A stretch of DNA of 19,331 nucleotides from an uncultured Saprospiraceae bacterium (GTDB lineage: Bacteria > Bacteroidota > Bacteroidia > Chitinophagales > Saprospiraceae): assembly GCA_938002705.1 (NCBI GenBank), contig CALLAG010000064.1, forward strand, positions 1 through 19,331. The letters run 5' to 3'. The notes beneath the pieces are model-generated. The model did no database searches and was not told the origin of the DNA. It was given only the letters and a program-made list of their open reading frames with translations. The translations under genes and the position numbers were made by a program. Shown here piece after piece: positions 6,811 through 13,787 of this stretch (position 1 is its first letter; each line of letters begins with the position of its first letter).

Positions 6811-7329
6811 ATGGCACAAAAAGGTAAAAAAGTAAAAGCAGTAGAAACATCTGAACTCAAGGACAAATTAGTAAGTCTTAATAGAGTTGCTAAGGTTACC
6901 AAAGGGGGTAGGACGTTTAGTTTTTCTGCATTAGTTGTTGTAGGTGATGGTAAAGGAAAGGTAGGTCATGGCCTCGGTAAGGCAAGAGACGTACAAGAGT
7001 GTATAGCGAAAGCTGTAGATGATGCACGCAAAAACCTTATTACTGTACCTTTAATAAAAGGAACAATCCCACATCAGCAGTTAGGAAAATATGGGGCTGG
7101 AAAGATTTTAATCAAGCCCGCATCTGATGGTACGGGAGTTATTGCTGGGGGAGCTATGAGAGCTGTTCTTGAGATGGCTGGAGTCCATAATGTACTCGGT
7201 AAATCTCAAGGGTCTTCAAATCCTCACAATGTTGTAAAGGCAACTATTAATGCTTTAGCTAATCTACGAGATGCTAAGGAAATTGCAAGAATGCGTGGAA
7301 TTACATTAGAGAAATTATTCGAAGGATAA
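6811..7329 (+). CDS. rpsE: Small ribosomal subunit protein S5 (uS5)
   Basis: This 172-residue protein is a full S5. S5 acts in decoding fidelity and with S3 and S4 forms the mRNA entry tunnel. The N-terminal double-stranded-RNA-binding-like domain reads LNRVAKVTKGGRTFSFSALVVVGD (residues 23-46). Its loop KGGR is where spectinomycin-resistance changes fall in other bacteria. The C-terminal domain contains GTGVIAGGAMRAVLEMAGVH and GSSNPHNVVKAT, both diagnostic. It ends in Gly-TAA, and the GGA TAA at its end forms part of the start context of rpmD, 2 bases away. Confidence 0.99.
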   Translation: MAQKGKKVKAVETSELKDKLVSLNRVAKVTKGGRTFSFSALVVVGDGKGKVGHGLGKARDVQECIAKAVDDARKNLITVPLIKGTIPHQQLGKYGAGKILIKPASDGTGVIAGGAMRAVLEMAGVHNVLGKSQGSSNPHNVVKATINALANLRDAKEIARMRGITLEKLFEG

Positions 7330-7331
7330 TC

Positions 7332-7511
7332 ATGGGAAAAGTAAAAATCACTCAAGTTAGGAGTATAATAGACAGACCTCAGCGTCAAAAGGACACTATG
7401 AAAGCTTTAGGTCTTAGAAAAATGAATCAGACTGTTGAGAAGGAAGCAAATCACCAGATCCTCGGTATGATCAATAAAGTAAAGCATTTAATAAAAATCG
7501 AAGAAGTATAA
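7332..7511 (+). CDS. rpmD: Large ribosomal subunit protein L30 (uL30)
   Basis: I translated this 59-residue frame by hand. The ATG at 7332 opens MGKVKITQVRSIIDRPQRQK, continues with DTMKALGLRKMNQTVE, and stops at TAA 7509-7511. This is the L30 pattern: 'K-[IV]-x-Q-V-[KR]-S-x-I' followed by 'T-x-x-A-L-G-L-[RK]-K'. L30 is a small, non-universal 50S protein near helix 38 of 23S rRNA. Its place between rpsE and rplO is the standard one. Its start context (AGGATAATCATGG, AGGA at 7323-7326) is one of only two in the window with a Shine-Dalgarno-like core at proper spacing, and it is shared with rpsM. Confidence 0.97.
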   Translation: MGKVKITQVRSIIDRPQRQKDTMKALGLRKMNQTVEKEANHQILGMINKVKHLIKIEEV

Positions 7512-7542
7512 TCTTATACTTTTAACAATAAACTACGGGATC

Positions 7543-7989
7543 ATGGAATTACATAATCTTACACCAGAATTAGGATCAGTAAAGAAGAAAAAGAGAATAG
7601 CTCGAGGTCAGGGATCTGGCAGAGGGGGTACTTCTACGAGAGGTCACAAAGGAGCTAAGTCGCGTTCTGGTTACAGTAGCAAGAGGGCATTCGAAGGTGG
7701 ACAAATGCCACTACAAATGAGACTTCCAAAGAGAGGTTTCAAAAGTCCCAATAGAGTAGAATATGTTGCATTGAATCTTGCTCGATTACAAGAGATCAAT
7801 GATAAGTATGGTCTTAAAGATGTATCTGTTGATGCATTGTATGAGAATAGAATTATCAAGAAAGGTGACAGAGTTAAGGTTCTTGGTAACGGAGAGTTAA
7901 GCTCTGCTGTCAATGTTACAGTGCATGCTATCTCTAAAGCAGCCAAAGCTGCTATTGAGGATAAGGGAGGTTCAGTTACTTTACTTTAA
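7543..7989 (+). CDS. rplO: Large ribosomal subunit protein L15 (uL15)
   Basis: This 148-residue protein is a normal L15, a late-assembly 50S protein. The glycine- and arginine-rich N-terminal extension that threads through 23S rRNA is clear (RGQGSGRGGTSTRGHKG, from about residue 21), as is FEGGQMPLQMRLPKRGFKSP. The globular C-domain includes IKKGDRVKVLGNGELSSAVNV-type residues and the helix AISKAAKAAIEDKGG. It is followed by secY after 12 bases. Confidence 0.98.
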   Translation: MELHNLTPELGSVKKKKRIARGQGSGRGGTSTRGHKGAKSRSGYSSKRAFEGGQMPLQMRLPKRGFKSPNRVEYVALNLARLQEINDKYGLKDVSVDALYENRIIKKGDRVKVLGNGELSSAVNVTVHAISKAAKAAIEDKGGSVTLL

Positions 7990-8001
7990 TTATTATTGAT
8001 A

Positions 8002-9366
8002 ATGAAGAAGTTCATAGAGACATTTAAGAATATTTGGAGCATTAAAGAACTTAGAGATAGGATTCTCTTTACGTTACTATTGCTCTTTGTCTTCAGAGTA
8101 GGATCATTTATTCCTCTCCCCGGAGTGGACACTAATGCTCTTGATACAGCTGCGGCTGGAGGAGGTAATGATATATTAGGTCTCATTAATATATTTACGG
8201 GTGGTGCCTTTAGTCAAGCAGCTATTTTTGCTTTAGGTATCATGCCTTATATCACAGCTTCGATTATTATACAATTATTAGGTTTTGCAGTCCCATATTT
8301 CCAACGACTGCAGCAGAAGGAAGGTGAATCAGGTAGAAAAAAGATCACTCAGATTACAAGGTTACTTACTGTTGCTATCACTTTAGTTCAAGGCGCAGGT
8401 TACCTAACATATATTAAATCTATTCCTGGGGCAGTTCCACCGGGAACACCAATGTCTATATTTTGGTTTTCTAACATCATTATACTATCATCAGGAGTAA
8501 TATTCGCGATGTGGTTAGGTGAAAAGATAACAGATAAAGGTATTGGAAATGGAGTATCACTACTAATTACAATAGGAATTATAGCTACACTTCCAAGGGA
8601 GTTTTTCGGAGAAGTAAGTAAAAGAATTACAGGAGGAGGTCTTTTCCTTTTAATTCTTGAGTTAGCTCTATTCTTTGTTGTCGTTATGGCAGTTGTATTG
8701 GTAGTGCAAGGTGTTAGGCGTATACCTATCCAATTCGCTAAAAGAATGGTTGGTAGATCAAATGCAAACATGCCGACTGCAGGAGCCAGAGATTATATTC
8801 CACTAAAGGTAAATGCCTCAGGTGTAATGCCTATCATATTTGCTCAAGCTATCATGTTTTTACCACCTCAATTAGGCACATGGCTTACTGCAGATGGAGA
8901 AGCTCCAAGTGGAATTATGATGCAATTAACGGATTGGTTATCAGTACCATATAATGTAATATTCTTTTTACTTGTAGTGGTATTCACTTACGTATATACA
9001 GCACTATTAGTAAATCCACAACAATATGCTGAATATCTTAAAAGGCAAAATGCTTTCATACCTGGAATAAAGCCAGGAAAAAGTACTCAAGATTATATAG
9101 ATTCTTTAACTACAAGGGTTACCCTTCCAGGTTCGGTATTTCTTGGTTTGATTGCTATTCTACCTGCTATCATAGCGGCGTTTGGTGTCAATCCTGGGTT
9201 TGCAATATTCTATGGTGGTACTTCCCTTCTGATTCTCGTTGCCGTAGTTTTAGACACACTACAGCAGATAGAGAGTTATCTATTAATGAGAAAATACGAT
9301 GGTCTTGTTAAGTCTGGCCGTATTAAAGGAAGAAGTGGTATGCAGCCGATAGGGGCGGGCATGTAG
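8002..9366 (+). CDS. secY: Protein translocase channel subunit SecY
   Basis: This is a 454-residue integral inner-membrane protein with about ten hydrophobic segments, the usual SecY size. SecY forms the pore of the SecYEG translocon for signal-peptide-bearing and membrane proteins. The first signature region is GSFIPLPGVD, followed by the plug-region glycine-rich stretch and FALGIMPYITASIIIQLL. The second signature is MWLGEKITDKGIGNGVSLLI. The cytoplasmic loop NAFIPGIKPGKSTQDYI belongs to the SecA/ribosome-binding face. I take ATG 8002 as the start. An in-frame TTG at 7996 would add two residues, but SecY proteins normally begin with M-[KR]-K. secY in the spc cluster after rplO is near universal. 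Confidence 0.98.
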   Translation: MKKFIETFKNIWSIKELRDRILFTLLLLFVFRVGSFIPLPGVDTNALDTAAAGGGNDILGLINIFTGGAFSQAAIFALGIMPYITASIIIQLLGFAVPYFQRLQQKEGESGRKKITQITRLLTVAITLVQGAGYLTYIKSIPGAVPPGTPMSIFWFSNIIILSSGVIFAMWLGEKITDKGIGNGVSLLITIGIIATLPREFFGEVSKRITGGGLFLLILELALFFVVVMAVVLVVQGVRRIPIQFAKRMVGRSNANMPTAGARDYIPLKVNASGVMPIIFAQAIMFLPPQLGTWLTADGEAPSGIMMQLTDWLSVPYNVIFFLLVVVFTYVYTALLVNPQQYAEYLKRQNAFIPGIKPGKSTQDYIDSLTTRVTLPGSVFLGLIAILPAIIAAFGVNPGFAIFYGGTSLLILVAVVLDTLQQIESYLLMRKYDGLVKSGRIKGRSGMQPIGAGM

Positions 9367-9371
9367 AAATA

Positions 9372-10178
9372 ATGATTTACTACAAAACTCAAGAAGATAT
9401 AGAGCATATAAGACAAAGTTGTCTGCTCGTCACTAAGGCTTTAGCTGAGGTGGGAAAGATTATAAAGCCAGGGATGACTGGTTTAGAAATAGATAAAGTA
9501 GCTGAGGAATTTATATTAGATAATAATGCAAAGCCGGGTTTCAAAGGATACGGTGGCTTTCCTGGGACCTTATGTATCTCTCCTAATACCGAAGTTGTTC
9601 ATGGAATTCCTAATGATAAAGAGTTTCGTGAGGATGATATAATAAGTGTCGATTGTGGTTCTTTCCTTAATGGATATTTTGGAGATTCCGCATTTACATT
9701 TGCTATGAATGGTGTAAATGATGAGGTTATGGATCTTTTAAGTACAACATATGAATCATTATACAAAGGTATAGAAGTTGCAGTTGTAGGTAATAGATTA
9801 GGAGATATAGGATACGCAATCCAACAACATAACGAGTCTAAGAACTATAGTGTGGTTAGAGAATTAGTTGGTCATGGAATAGGTAAGAACCTACATGAAG
9901 CACCTGAGGTTCCTAATTATGGTAAGAGAGGAAGAGGAGCAGTTATAAAAAGCGGCTTAGTTATAGCTATAGAACCCATGATAAATTTGGGTAAAAAAGC
10001 CGTTAAGCATGGTAATGATGGTTGGACTATCACCACAAAAGATAATACACCGTCAGCTCATTATGAACATACAATAGCGATTACCGATGAGGGTACAGAT
10101 ATATTATCTGATCACTCCTTCATCTTAGACGCAGTAAAAAATAACCCTGAAATCAGGTATATTTCAGTAGAAAAATAG
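9372..10178 (+). CDS. map: Methionine aminopeptidase, type I
   Basis: This 268-residue enzyme removes the initiator methionine from nascent proteins when the second residue is small. The pita-bread fold is recognisable, and all five metal ligands are present: D94 (SVDCGS), D105 (FGDSAF), H168 (VGHGIG), E201 (AIEPM) and E232 (HYEHT). H77 in EVVHGIP matches the conserved substrate-binding histidine. There is no N-terminal zinc-finger extension, so it is the minimal type Ia form. Its position 5 bases after secY and before infA is common in Bacteroidota and Firmicutes. Many ribosomal proteins here start M-A or M-S and would be substrates. Confidence 0.98.
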   Translation: MIYYKTQEDIEHIRQSCLLVTKALAEVGKIIKPGMTGLEIDKVAEEFILDNNAKPGFKGYGGFPGTLCISPNTEVVHGIPNDKEFREDDIISVDCGSFLNGYFGDSAFTFAMNGVNDEVMDLLSTTYESLYKGIEVAVVGNRLGDIGYAIQQHNESKNYSVVRELVGHGIGKNLHEAPEVPNYGKRGRGAVIKSGLVIAIEPMINLGKKAVKHGNDGWTITTKDNTPSAHYEHTIAITDEGTDILSDHSFILDAVKNNPEIRYISVEK

Positions 10179-10187
10179 ATATTTGCA
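10178..10187 (+). promoter_or_regulatory. Weak -7-like element before infA
   Basis: GATATTTGCA begins on the last base of the map stop codon, 15 bases before the infA ATG. It differs from the Bacteroidota -7 consensus TAnnTTTG only at the first base, and it shares ATTTGCA with the element before rplP. The predicted start would lie near 10192-10196, giving a very short leader for infA. No -33 element is evident. It could provide extra expression of infA and the alpha-operon genes, but chance is a fair alternative in such AT-rich sequence. Confidence 0.25.
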
Positions 10188-10202
10188 CTCCAAAATTTTT
10201 AA

Positions 10203-10421
10203 ATGGCAAAAAAAGACTTAATTCAACAAGACGGAACAATAGAAGATGCATTGTCTAATGCGATGTTTCGAGTCAGGTTGGAGAATGATCACCTAATCGT
10301 AGCCACTATATCTGGTAAGATGAGGATGAATTATATTAGAATTCTTCCAGGTGATAAAGTTGCTGTAGAAATGTCTCCTTATGATTTAACAAGGGGAAGG
10401 ATAACATATAGATACAAATAG
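10203..10421 (+). CDS. infA: Translation initiation factor IF-1
   Basis: This 72-residue protein is the standard IF-1 size, a single S1-type OB-fold. IF-1 occupies the 30S A site during initiation and supports IF-2 and IF-3. The family signature runs from MAKKDLIQQDGTIEDALSNA through FRVRLENDHLIVATISGKMR and MNYIRILPGDKVAVEMSPYD to the end, DLTRGRITYRYK. It lies 24 bases after map and 2 bases before rpmJ. Confidence 0.99.
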   Translation: MAKKDLIQQDGTIEDALSNAMFRVRLENDHLIVATISGKMRMNYIRILPGDKVAVEMSPYDLTRGRITYRYK

Positions 10422-10423
10422 AA

Positions 10424-10540
10424 ATGAAAGTAAAAGCATCAATCAAGAAACGATCTGCAGATTGCATAATCGTCAGAAGAAAAGGCAAGTTGTATATCAT
10501 TAACAAAAAGAACCCTAGGTTTAAGCAAAGACAAGGATAA
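10424..10540 (+). CDS. rpmJ: Large ribosomal subunit protein L36 (bL36), zinc-free form
   Basis: I translated this 38-residue frame by hand from ATG 10424 (MKVKASIKKRSADCIIVRRK) to the end NPRFKQRQG and TAA at 10538-10540. L36 is the smallest 50S protein. The zinc-binding form uses C11, C14, C27 and a histidine near 32-33. Only C14 remains here (positions 11-12 are S-A, and the later ligands are replaced within IINKKNPRF), so this is the zinc-independent form that is common in Bacteroidota. Gaps are 2 bases on both sides (infA and rpsM). Confidence 0.97.
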   Translation: MKVKASIKKRSADCIIVRRKGKLYIINKKNPRFKQRQG

Positions 10541-10542
10541 TC

Positions 10543-10920
10543 ATGGCAAGAATTGCAGGAACAGATCTACCTAAAAATAAAAGAGGTGTCATAGGTTTGA
10601 CATATATCTTCGGAATTGGTTCGACGAGAGCCAAGGAAATTCTTACGAGAGTAGGACTTGATGAACATACTAAAGTTACAGATTGGAGTGATGATAATAT
10701 CAAAGAAATCTCTAAGTTACTTCAGGATGATTACAAAGTAGAAGGTGAACTTCGTTCGGAAATCCAAACCAACATCAAAAGATTGATGGATATAGCTTGT
10801 TATAGAGGACTCAGACACAGAAAGGGTCTTCCGGTAAGAGGACAGAGAACTCAGACCAACGCAAGAACAAGAAAGGGTAGAAAGAAAACTGTCGCTAATA
10901 AAAAGAAAGCAACTAAATAA
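10543..10920 (+). CDS. rpsM: Small ribosomal subunit protein S13 (uS13)
   Basis: This 125-residue protein is a standard S13, a head protein contacting L5, 23S helix 38 and P-site tRNA through its basic tail. It begins MARIAGTDLPKNKRGVIGLTYIFGIG and contains the helix-two-turns-helix region, then YRGLRHRKGLPVRGQRTQTN, the S13 signature, and a lysine/arginine-rich tail ending KKKATK. It would open the alpha operon in E. coli. Here only 2 bases separate it from rpmJ, which leaves no room for an E. coli-type S4-binding leader. The start context AGGATAATCATGG has AGGA at 10534-10537. Confidence 0.99.
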   Translation: MARIAGTDLPKNKRGVIGLTYIFGIGSTRAKEILTRVGLDEHTKVTDWSDDNIKEISKLLQDDYKVEGELRSEIQTNIKRLMDIACYRGLRHRKGLPVRGQRTQTNARTRKGRKKTVANKKKATK

Positions 10921-10931
10921 TACATAGTCCA

Positions 10932-11309
10932 ATGGCAAAATCAAAGAAAAGAAAGATTAATGTTGAACCTGAAGGACTTGCTTACATACAGGCAAGTTTC
11001 AACAACATAATTATATCTATTACGAATAAAGCTGGACAGGTTGTTAGCTGGGGATCAGCTGGTAAAGCGGGTTTCAGAGGTTCTAAGAAAAATACTCCAT
11101 TTGCGGCTCAGCTTGCAGCTAAATCTGCTGCTCAAGTAGCATATGATGCTGGAATGAGATATGCTGAGGTATATGTGAAAGGACCAGGTTCTGGAAGAGA
11201 ATCAGCTATAAGAGCTATCGATGAGACTGGCATTAAGGTTACAAGGATCAAAGATGTAACGCCTATGCCTCACAATGGCTGCAGACCTCCTAAGAGAAGA
11301 AGAGTTTAG
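10932..11309 (+). CDS. rpsK: Small ribosomal subunit protein S11 (uS11)
   Basis: This 125-residue protein is a normal S11 of the 30S platform, near the mRNA exit and the E site. Diagnostic blocks are ASFNNIIISITNKAGQVVSW (21-40), GKAGFRGSKKNTPFAAQLAA and the C-terminal KDVTPMPHNGCRPPKRRRV. The Asn115-Gly116 pair (PHNGCRP) matches the site where E. coli S11 carries an isoaspartate, a known unusual modification. rpsD follows after a 44-base gap. Confidence 0.99.
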   Translation: MAKSKKRKINVEPEGLAYIQASFNNIIISITNKAGQVVSWGSAGKAGFRGSKKNTPFAAQLAAKSAAQVAYDAGMRYAEVYVKGPGSGRESAIRAIDETGIKVTRIKDVTPMPHNGCRPPKRRRV

Positions 11310-11353
11310 GATATTGGTAATTCAATTTTAAGAAAAAGACAAACCGTCAATTA

Positions 11354-11965
11354 ATGGCACGATATACAGGACCTAAGACTAAGAAAGCAAGAAAATTCGG
11401 TGAAGCAATTTACGGACCGGATAAAAGTTTTGAGAAAAGAAAATATCCACCAGGACAACATGGTAATGGTAGGAGAAGAAAACAAAGCTCTAACTATGCT
11501 ATTCAATTAATGGAAAAGCAAAAAGCCAAATATACATACGGCGTTTTAGAGAGACAATTCAGAAATCTTTTCGAATCTGCTGCTAGAAAAAGTGGTGTTA
11601 CGGGTGAGATCTTACTTCAGTTTTTAGAAGCGAGATTAGATAACACCGTTTACAGATTAGGTCTTGCAAGATCAAGAAGAGGCGCTAGACAATTAGTATC
11701 TCACAAGCACATCTTGGTAAATGGTATCCTTACTAACATTCCTTCTTATCACTTAAAGCCAGGTGATGTCGTTTCTGTAAGAAATAAATCAAGAAACCTT
11801 GAAGTAATCAGTAATGCTCAGTCTACTGCTACAGAAGTAAAGAAGTGGGGCTGGATAGAGTGGAATCCTGATAGACAAGAAGGTACTTTCATGCAATACC
11901 CAGAGAGATCTGCTATTCCTGAAAATATAAATGAGCAGCTAATAGTAGAACTTTACTCTAAGTAA
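11354..11965 (+). CDS. rpsD: Small ribosomal subunit protein S4 (uS4), cysteine-free
   Basis: This 203-residue protein is a full-length S4, a primary 16S rRNA binder that nucleates 30S body assembly, helps line the mRNA entry and influences fidelity. The N-terminus MARYTGPKTKKARKFGEAIYG and YPPGQHGNGRRRKQSSNYA are typical of the non-zinc form. There is no cysteine at all, so the CxxC zinc knuckle of many bacterial S4 proteins is absent. The S4 RNA-binding domain follows (LEARLDNTVYRLGLARSRRG, RQLVSHKHILVNG). In E. coli S4 represses the alpha operon through a pseudoknot leader, which I do not see here. Confidence 0.99.
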   Translation: MARYTGPKTKKARKFGEAIYGPDKSFEKRKYPPGQHGNGRRRKQSSNYAIQLMEKQKAKYTYGVLERQFRNLFESAARKSGVTGEILLQFLEARLDNTVYRLGLARSRRGARQLVSHKHILVNGILTNIPSYHLKPGDVVSVRNKSRNLEVISNAQSTATEVKKWGWIEWNPDRQEGTFMQYPERSAIPENINEQLIVELYSK

Positions 11966-12021
11966 TCACTACTAATAATTATTTAATCTTTTTATTGCTA
12001 TAATAGCCTATATATAAACTT

Positions 12022-13020
12022 ATGAGCATCCTAAATTTTCAGAGACCAAATAAGATTTTATTAAGCAAAGCAGATGATTTTGATGGATCCTTTGAATTCA
12101 AGCCATTAGAGCCAGGATTCGGACAGACAATAGGTAATTCGTTAAGAAGAGTTTTATTGTCTTCACTAGAAGGTTTTGCTATATCAGCAATAAGAATTGC
12201 AGGTGTAGATCACGAATTTTCTACAATCAAGGGTGTAGTAGAAGATGTAGTTGACATAATCCTAAATATAAAGCAAGTTAGAATTAAGCCTGAGATAGAT
12301 ATGCCTGACATGGAGTCAGAAAAGATTTATCTTACGGTAAGTGGTAAAGATCAGTTAACAGCTGCAGACATAGAAGCACATACTAACATTTTCAAGATCA
12401 TGAATCCTGATCTTGTTATCTGTAACATGGAGAAATCAGTTAACCTCGAGATTGAGCTTACTGTCACGAAAGGTAGAGGATATGTACCTGCCAGTGAGAC
12501 TTTATCTAAGGATGCACCGATAGGTGTTATTCCTGTTGATGCGATCTACACGCCTATCAAAAATGTAGCATATAAAATCGAGAATACAAGGGTAGAGCAG
12601 AGAACGGATTATGAGAAGTTAATATTAGATATCAAAACAGATGGAACTATCCATCCTGAAGATGCAGTAAAAGAAGCTTCAAGAATCTTGATACAGCATC
12701 TGATGCTTGTAACAGACGAGAATATCACATTCGAGAGTGAGAAAAGTAGAGAAGATGATATCGTAGATGAGCACATCTTACACATGCGTAAGTTACTCAA
12801 GACTCCTCTCGAAGATCTTGATCTTTCAGTAAGAGCATACAATTGCTTGAAGGCTGCTAAGATTAATTCATTAGGTGAAATGGTAAGATATGATACTAAT
12901 GAATTATTGAAGTTCAGAAACTTCGGTAAAAAGTCATTAGTGGAAATAGAGGAATTACTACAAAACAAAGGTCTTACTTTCGGTATGGATCTGTCTAAAT
13001 ATAAATTGGACGAAGAATAA
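12022..13020 (+). CDS. rpoA: DNA-directed RNA polymerase alpha subunit
   Basis: This is a 332-residue alpha subunit of usual length. The N-terminal domain (about 1-232) dimerises and binds beta and beta'. It shows FEFKPLEPGFGQTIGNSLRR (25-43) and SSLEGFAISAIRIAGVDHEF. An acidic linker (about 237-251) leads to the C-terminal domain, where DLDLSVRAYNCLKAAKI holds R271, N274 and K277. These are counterparts of the E. coli 265-determinant residues that bind UP-element DNA and activators. FRNFGKKSLVEIEELL closes the helix-hairpin-helix fold. A 56-base gap precedes the gene and a 136-base gap follows it, the longest inside the ribosomal cluster. Confidence 0.99.
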   Translation: MSILNFQRPNKILLSKADDFDGSFEFKPLEPGFGQTIGNSLRRVLLSSLEGFAISAIRIAGVDHEFSTIKGVVEDVVDIILNIKQVRIKPEIDMPDMESEKIYLTVSGKDQLTAADIEAHTNIFKIMNPDLVICNMEKSVNLEIELTVTKGRGYVPASETLSKDAPIGVIPVDAIYTPIKNVAYKIENTRVEQRTDYEKLILDIKTDGTIHPEDAVKEASRILIQHLMLVTDENITFESEKSREDDIVDEHILHMRKLLKTPLEDLDLSVRAYNCLKAAKINSLGEMVRYDTNELLKFRNFGKKSLVEIEELLQNKGLTFGMDLSKYKLDEE

Positions 13021-13156
13021 TTTGATTAAAGAATCGCATCGACTCAGCTTAGCTGGATTCTAATTTTAATAATTTGCATACTACTTTTACTTTGTAATAA
13101 AAACAGGTCGGTTACAATTTTAGTATAGTAAGAGTGATGCACAAAATATATTTGTC
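13021..13156 (+). promoter_or_regulatory. rpoA-rplQ spacer with a bulged hairpin and promoter-like motifs
   Basis: This 136-base gap is unusually long for the cluster. It holds a bulged hairpin: AGAATC (13030-13035) pairs with GATTCT (13056-13061), and inside it CAGC (13045-13048) pairs with GCTG (13052-13055) over a 3-base loop. A T-rich but broken tract (TAATTTTAATAATTTG) follows, so it is at best a weak or partial terminator or a processing site. TTACTTTG (13087-13094) differs from TAnnTTTG at one base. TATATTTG (13147-13154) matches it exactly but lies only 2 bases before the rplQ ATG, so a transcript from it would be leaderless or start inside the gene. Confidence 0.3.
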
Positions 13157-13648
13157 ATGAGACACGGTAAAAAATTCAACTCATTAGGTCGTCAGCAAGG
13201 ACACAGAAGAGCTCTTCTAAGAAATCTTTCGTGTGCACTAATAGAGCACAAAAGAATCAATACAACTTTAGCGAAAGCAAAATCACTTAGAGTATATATA
13301 GAACCCTTAGTTACTAAGGCCAAGACAGACACAACACACTCAAGAAGAGTTGTCTTCAGTTATCTACAGAATAAAGAAGCTATTAAAGAAGTTTTCAGCA
13401 CAGTAGCTAACAAGATAGGTGATAGACCGGGTGGGTACACAAGGGTCATAAAAACAGGATTCAGAAAAGGTGATGGTGCAGAAATGGCAATGATAGAGTT
13501 CGTTGATTTCAATGAGACTTATGTGAATTCTAAAGAAGAGAAGAAAGGTGGAAGAAGAAGACGTAAAAAGAAAAGTGGAGGACAGGCAGCCGCAGCGGCA
13601 ACAGCAGCTGCAGTTACTGCTAAAGAAGTAAGTTCAGAAGAAGAATAA
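13157..13648 (+). CDS. rplQ: Large ribosomal subunit protein L17 (bL17) with low-complexity tail
   Basis: At 163 residues this is longer than E. coli L17 (127). L17 lies near the tunnel exit of the 50S subunit. The family core covers about 1-122: MRHGKKFNSLGRQQGHRRAL, then LIEHKRINTTLAKAKSLRVY, and a final AEMAMIEFVDFNE strand. The tail has three parts: a strongly basic patch (GGRRRRKKKSGG, 131-142), an alanine-rich run (AAAAATAAAVTA, 144-155) and an acidic end (SSEEE). C-terminal extensions of L17 occur in Bacteroidota, and their role is not known to me. It is the last gene of the ribosomal cluster and is followed 22 bases later by an intrinsic terminator. Confidence 0.98.
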   Translation: MRHGKKFNSLGRQQGHRRALLRNLSCALIEHKRINTTLAKAKSLRVYIEPLVTKAKTDTTHSRRVVFSYLQNKEAIKEVFSTVANKIGDRPGGYTRVIKTGFRKGDGAEMAMIEFVDFNETYVNSKEEKKGGRRRRKKKSGGQAAAAATAAAVTAKEVSSEEE

Positions 13649-13670
13649 GATTTAAGAAACCAACTATATA

Positions 13671-13700
13671 AAAGGCAGCAATTTTTTGTTGCCTTTTTTT
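13671..13700 (+). terminator. Intrinsic terminator of the ribosomal cluster
   Basis: AAGGCAGCAA (13672-13681) pairs with TTGTTGCCTT (13686-13695), a 10-bp stem with one G-T wobble and a TTTT loop. The 3' side runs into seven consecutive T (13694-13700). It sits 23 bases after the rplQ stop and before the carA promoter, a textbook position for ending the supercluster transcript. Confidence 0.9.
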
Positions 13701-13756
13701 ATGCCATTTATTGAATGTTTCCTTAGTGTAGAATCTATCATATAATACTAATAGAT

Positions 13757-13764
13757 TATATTTG
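13757..13764 (+). promoter_or_regulatory. Candidate -7 element of the carA promoter
   Basis: TATATTTG matches the Bacteroidota -7 consensus TAnnTTTG exactly. It lies after the cluster terminator and 23 bases before the carA ATG, so transcription would start near 13770 with a leader of roughly 15-20 bases. No convincing -33 TTTG is present near 13734, which lowers certainty. The same octamer followed by T recurs before rplQ and in the eno-divIC gap. Confidence 0.55.
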
Positions 13765-13787
13765 TGTAACTCATATTATAATAAACT

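Noticed and set aside
7996..8001. TTG start for secY two codons upstream
   Set aside because: ATG at 8002 gives the usual M-K-K SecY beginning, and every other start in the cluster is ATG.
8400..8771. 123-residue minus-strand open frame inside secY, and other antisense frames (for example 12609-12968, 17136-17471, 18354-18656)
   Set aside because: They lie wholly inside strongly supported plus-strand genes, have no recognisable motifs and no promoter or start context, and are shadows of AT-rich coding sequence.
10146..10157. Inverted repeat CCTGA/TCAGG at the end of map
   Set aside because: It is a short stem inside coding sequence with a tiny loop and no T tract, so neither a terminator nor a clear regulatory site.
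10541..10542. S4-binding pseudoknot leader before rpsM
   Set aside because: Only 2 bases separate rpmJ and rpsM, so an E. coli-type leader between the genes cannot exist; a target within rpmJ could not be judged by eye.
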